Positions 63,055 through 64,000 of a stretch of DNA of 64,000 nt are shown in pieces. How positions within the stretch are numbered: the first letter of the stretch is position 1; the number at the start of each line of letters is the position of its first letter. Source of the stretch: Trifolium pratense (Eukaryota; Streptophyta; Magnoliopsida; Fabales; Fabaceae). The notes beneath the pieces are model-generated. The model worked only from the letters and a program-made list of their open reading frames with translations. It was not told where the DNA came from and did not search any database. Where the stretch lies: the NCBI RefSeq assembly GCF_020283565.1, contig NC_060062.1:25542251-25606250 (forward strand), written 5' to 3'. Both the position numbers and the translations under genes were made by a program.

Positions 63055-64000
63055 CACTACAAGAAAATCAGTCTATACCCACGGCCATTTTTGTCATTAC
63101 CCACGGCTTCACTATGAGTACATGAGATTTACCCACGGCACGAGTCCATGACATTTTGCCTCGTTGGTAACTCATTACCCAAGAAAATGCCGTGAATAAG
63201 GTTACTCACGGCCTTTCCCACGTTATTATCCAAAACTTTGCCGTGGATAATCACCCATGGCAATACCATGAGGAGGACTTTACCCACGGCTTTGCCATAG
63301 AAAACATTTCTAATACTTACCCACGGTTTTGCCATAGGAAAGTATTACCTACTGTATTGCCGTGGGTAATGTCATTTTTTTTTTACATTCATAAATAGCT
63401 GGTAGCAATTTTATGCTACTATCACGTAACTTCTTCCAATTTCATCCAACAAGATAACCAATACCAAACAAACACAAACTAAACAATAACTAAAAACTAA
63501 GCAAATTGACACTATTACAAGTGTCAAAATAAACAGATAAGACACTAACAAAGGAAGAATTGAGAAAGACAGTAAGATACATTGCATACATACAAACTCA
63601 AAAGAACCTAAGTCTTGGATTCAACTCATAAAATACTTAAGAAGAGGCCATACCATAAAATAAGCATTGAACTGCTATTTGTGTTGAATTTAGGTACATG
63701 TCTGACTGCGTACATGTAAATTATGACCACAGGACATCAATATCAGTGCAGTAGAACTAATCATCTATCAATTTGCAACATCAAAATCATCAACATTACC
63801 AACACTAAAATCACCTACATTAACATCACTTGTTTTGGCCTTGACTGTCAAATCAGTTTCAGGAGACAAAGCGGACCTAAAAGTACATGTAAAAGCATGT
63901 CAAAATCCATAAACACAGATTAAATATAAAACCGAAGAAAAGGAAAACAAGGAGTAATGTGCCAAAGATCAAAACACTTGTCGTGAGACAAGAGGACAGT
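63055..64000 (+). mobile_element. CACTA (En/Spm) transposon, left end; runs off window
   Basis: It begins CACTACAAGAAAA, the classical CACTA terminus, followed within 320 bp by at least seven copies of a subterminal motif (ACCCACGGC and its inverse GCCGTGGGTAA), some slightly altered. The empty site is seen in the orphan promoter (CAAGTTTTATATCC at 6871-6884), so insertion followed CAAGTTTT. From about 63380 to the end the sequence is AT-rich with no recognisable transposase; the far terminus is outside the window. Confidence 0.85.

Noticed and set aside
63070..63370. CRISPR-like array of a short motif (ACCCACGGC)
   Set aside because: Spacing is irregular, the motif occurs in both orientations, and it follows a CACTA terminus; these are subterminal transposon repeats in a plant genome.

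Overview
The window looks like nuclear DNA of a flowering plant, most likely a legume (Fabaceae). It is AT-rich, has intron-containing leucine-rich-repeat receptor kinase genes, and carries many typical plant transposons: Ty1/copia LTR elements, a Helitron, hAT, CACTA, MULE-like, Stowaway and Tourist elements, a tRNA-derived SINE and an L1-type LINE fragment. The legume assignment is an inference from the general character of the genes and repeats; no marker gene proves it.

The backbone is a cluster of LRR receptor-like kinases of the subfamily XII type (the group of FLS2, EFR, Xa21 and At3g47570), all on the minus strand. Each has a signal peptide, an LRRNT cap, a long LRR ectodomain, one membrane segment and a non-RD (HCD) Ser/Thr kinase. 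One short intron splits the kinase just after the GTIGYVPP motif. From left to right there are RLK-1 (9292-12594), RLK-2 (14404-17678) and a broken RLK-3 (21042-23937). Exact copies follow as RLK-1' (40984-44286), RLK-2' (46096-49370) and RLK-3' (52734-55629), and then a unique RLK-4 (59452-62633). The promoter of a further paralogue survives without its gene at 6483-6878 and 38176-38571.

The dominant structure is a direct tandem duplication. Bases 1-25108 recur at 31697-56800 and differ, as far as I can see, only by four small indels: an ATT microsatellite, a CCCGTG hexamer, a poly-T run, and the net offset these produce. The simplest reading is a 31,692-bp unit (25109-56800) repeated in tandem, with its single novel junction at 25108|25109. 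That junction joins the interior of a MULE-like MITE to the gag region of copia element A. Copy 1 runs off the left edge of the window. A false duplication made by the assembler cannot be excluded from sequence alone.

Between the two RLK blocks lie two nested copia elements. Element A (25109-30489, plus strand) lacks its 5' end, keeps a nearly complete pol ORF and one 3' LTR, and is itself interrupted by a 735-bp hAT element with an 8-bp target duplication. Element A sits in the 3' LTR of element B (30490-38175, minus strand; copy 1 is 1-6482). B has near-identical LTRs but only decayed pol remnants. Its 5' LTR holds a 1.44-kb Helitron whose empty site is preserved in the 3' LTR. B landed about 25 bp upstream of an RLK start codon.

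Right of the duplication (56801-64000) come the intact MULE-like MITE, a gene-poor spacer, RLK-4 with its promoter, and the start of a CACTA transposon that runs off the right edge. The RLKs are mosaics: RLK-1 and RLK-2 share 560 identical bases across the membrane/kinase exon, whereas RLK-2 resembles RLK-4 in ectodomain and promoter. This points to gene conversion or recombination within the cluster. I found no rRNA, intact tRNA gene or CRISPR array, and no wholly new system; the interest lies in the duplication, the nested elements and the receptor mosaics.
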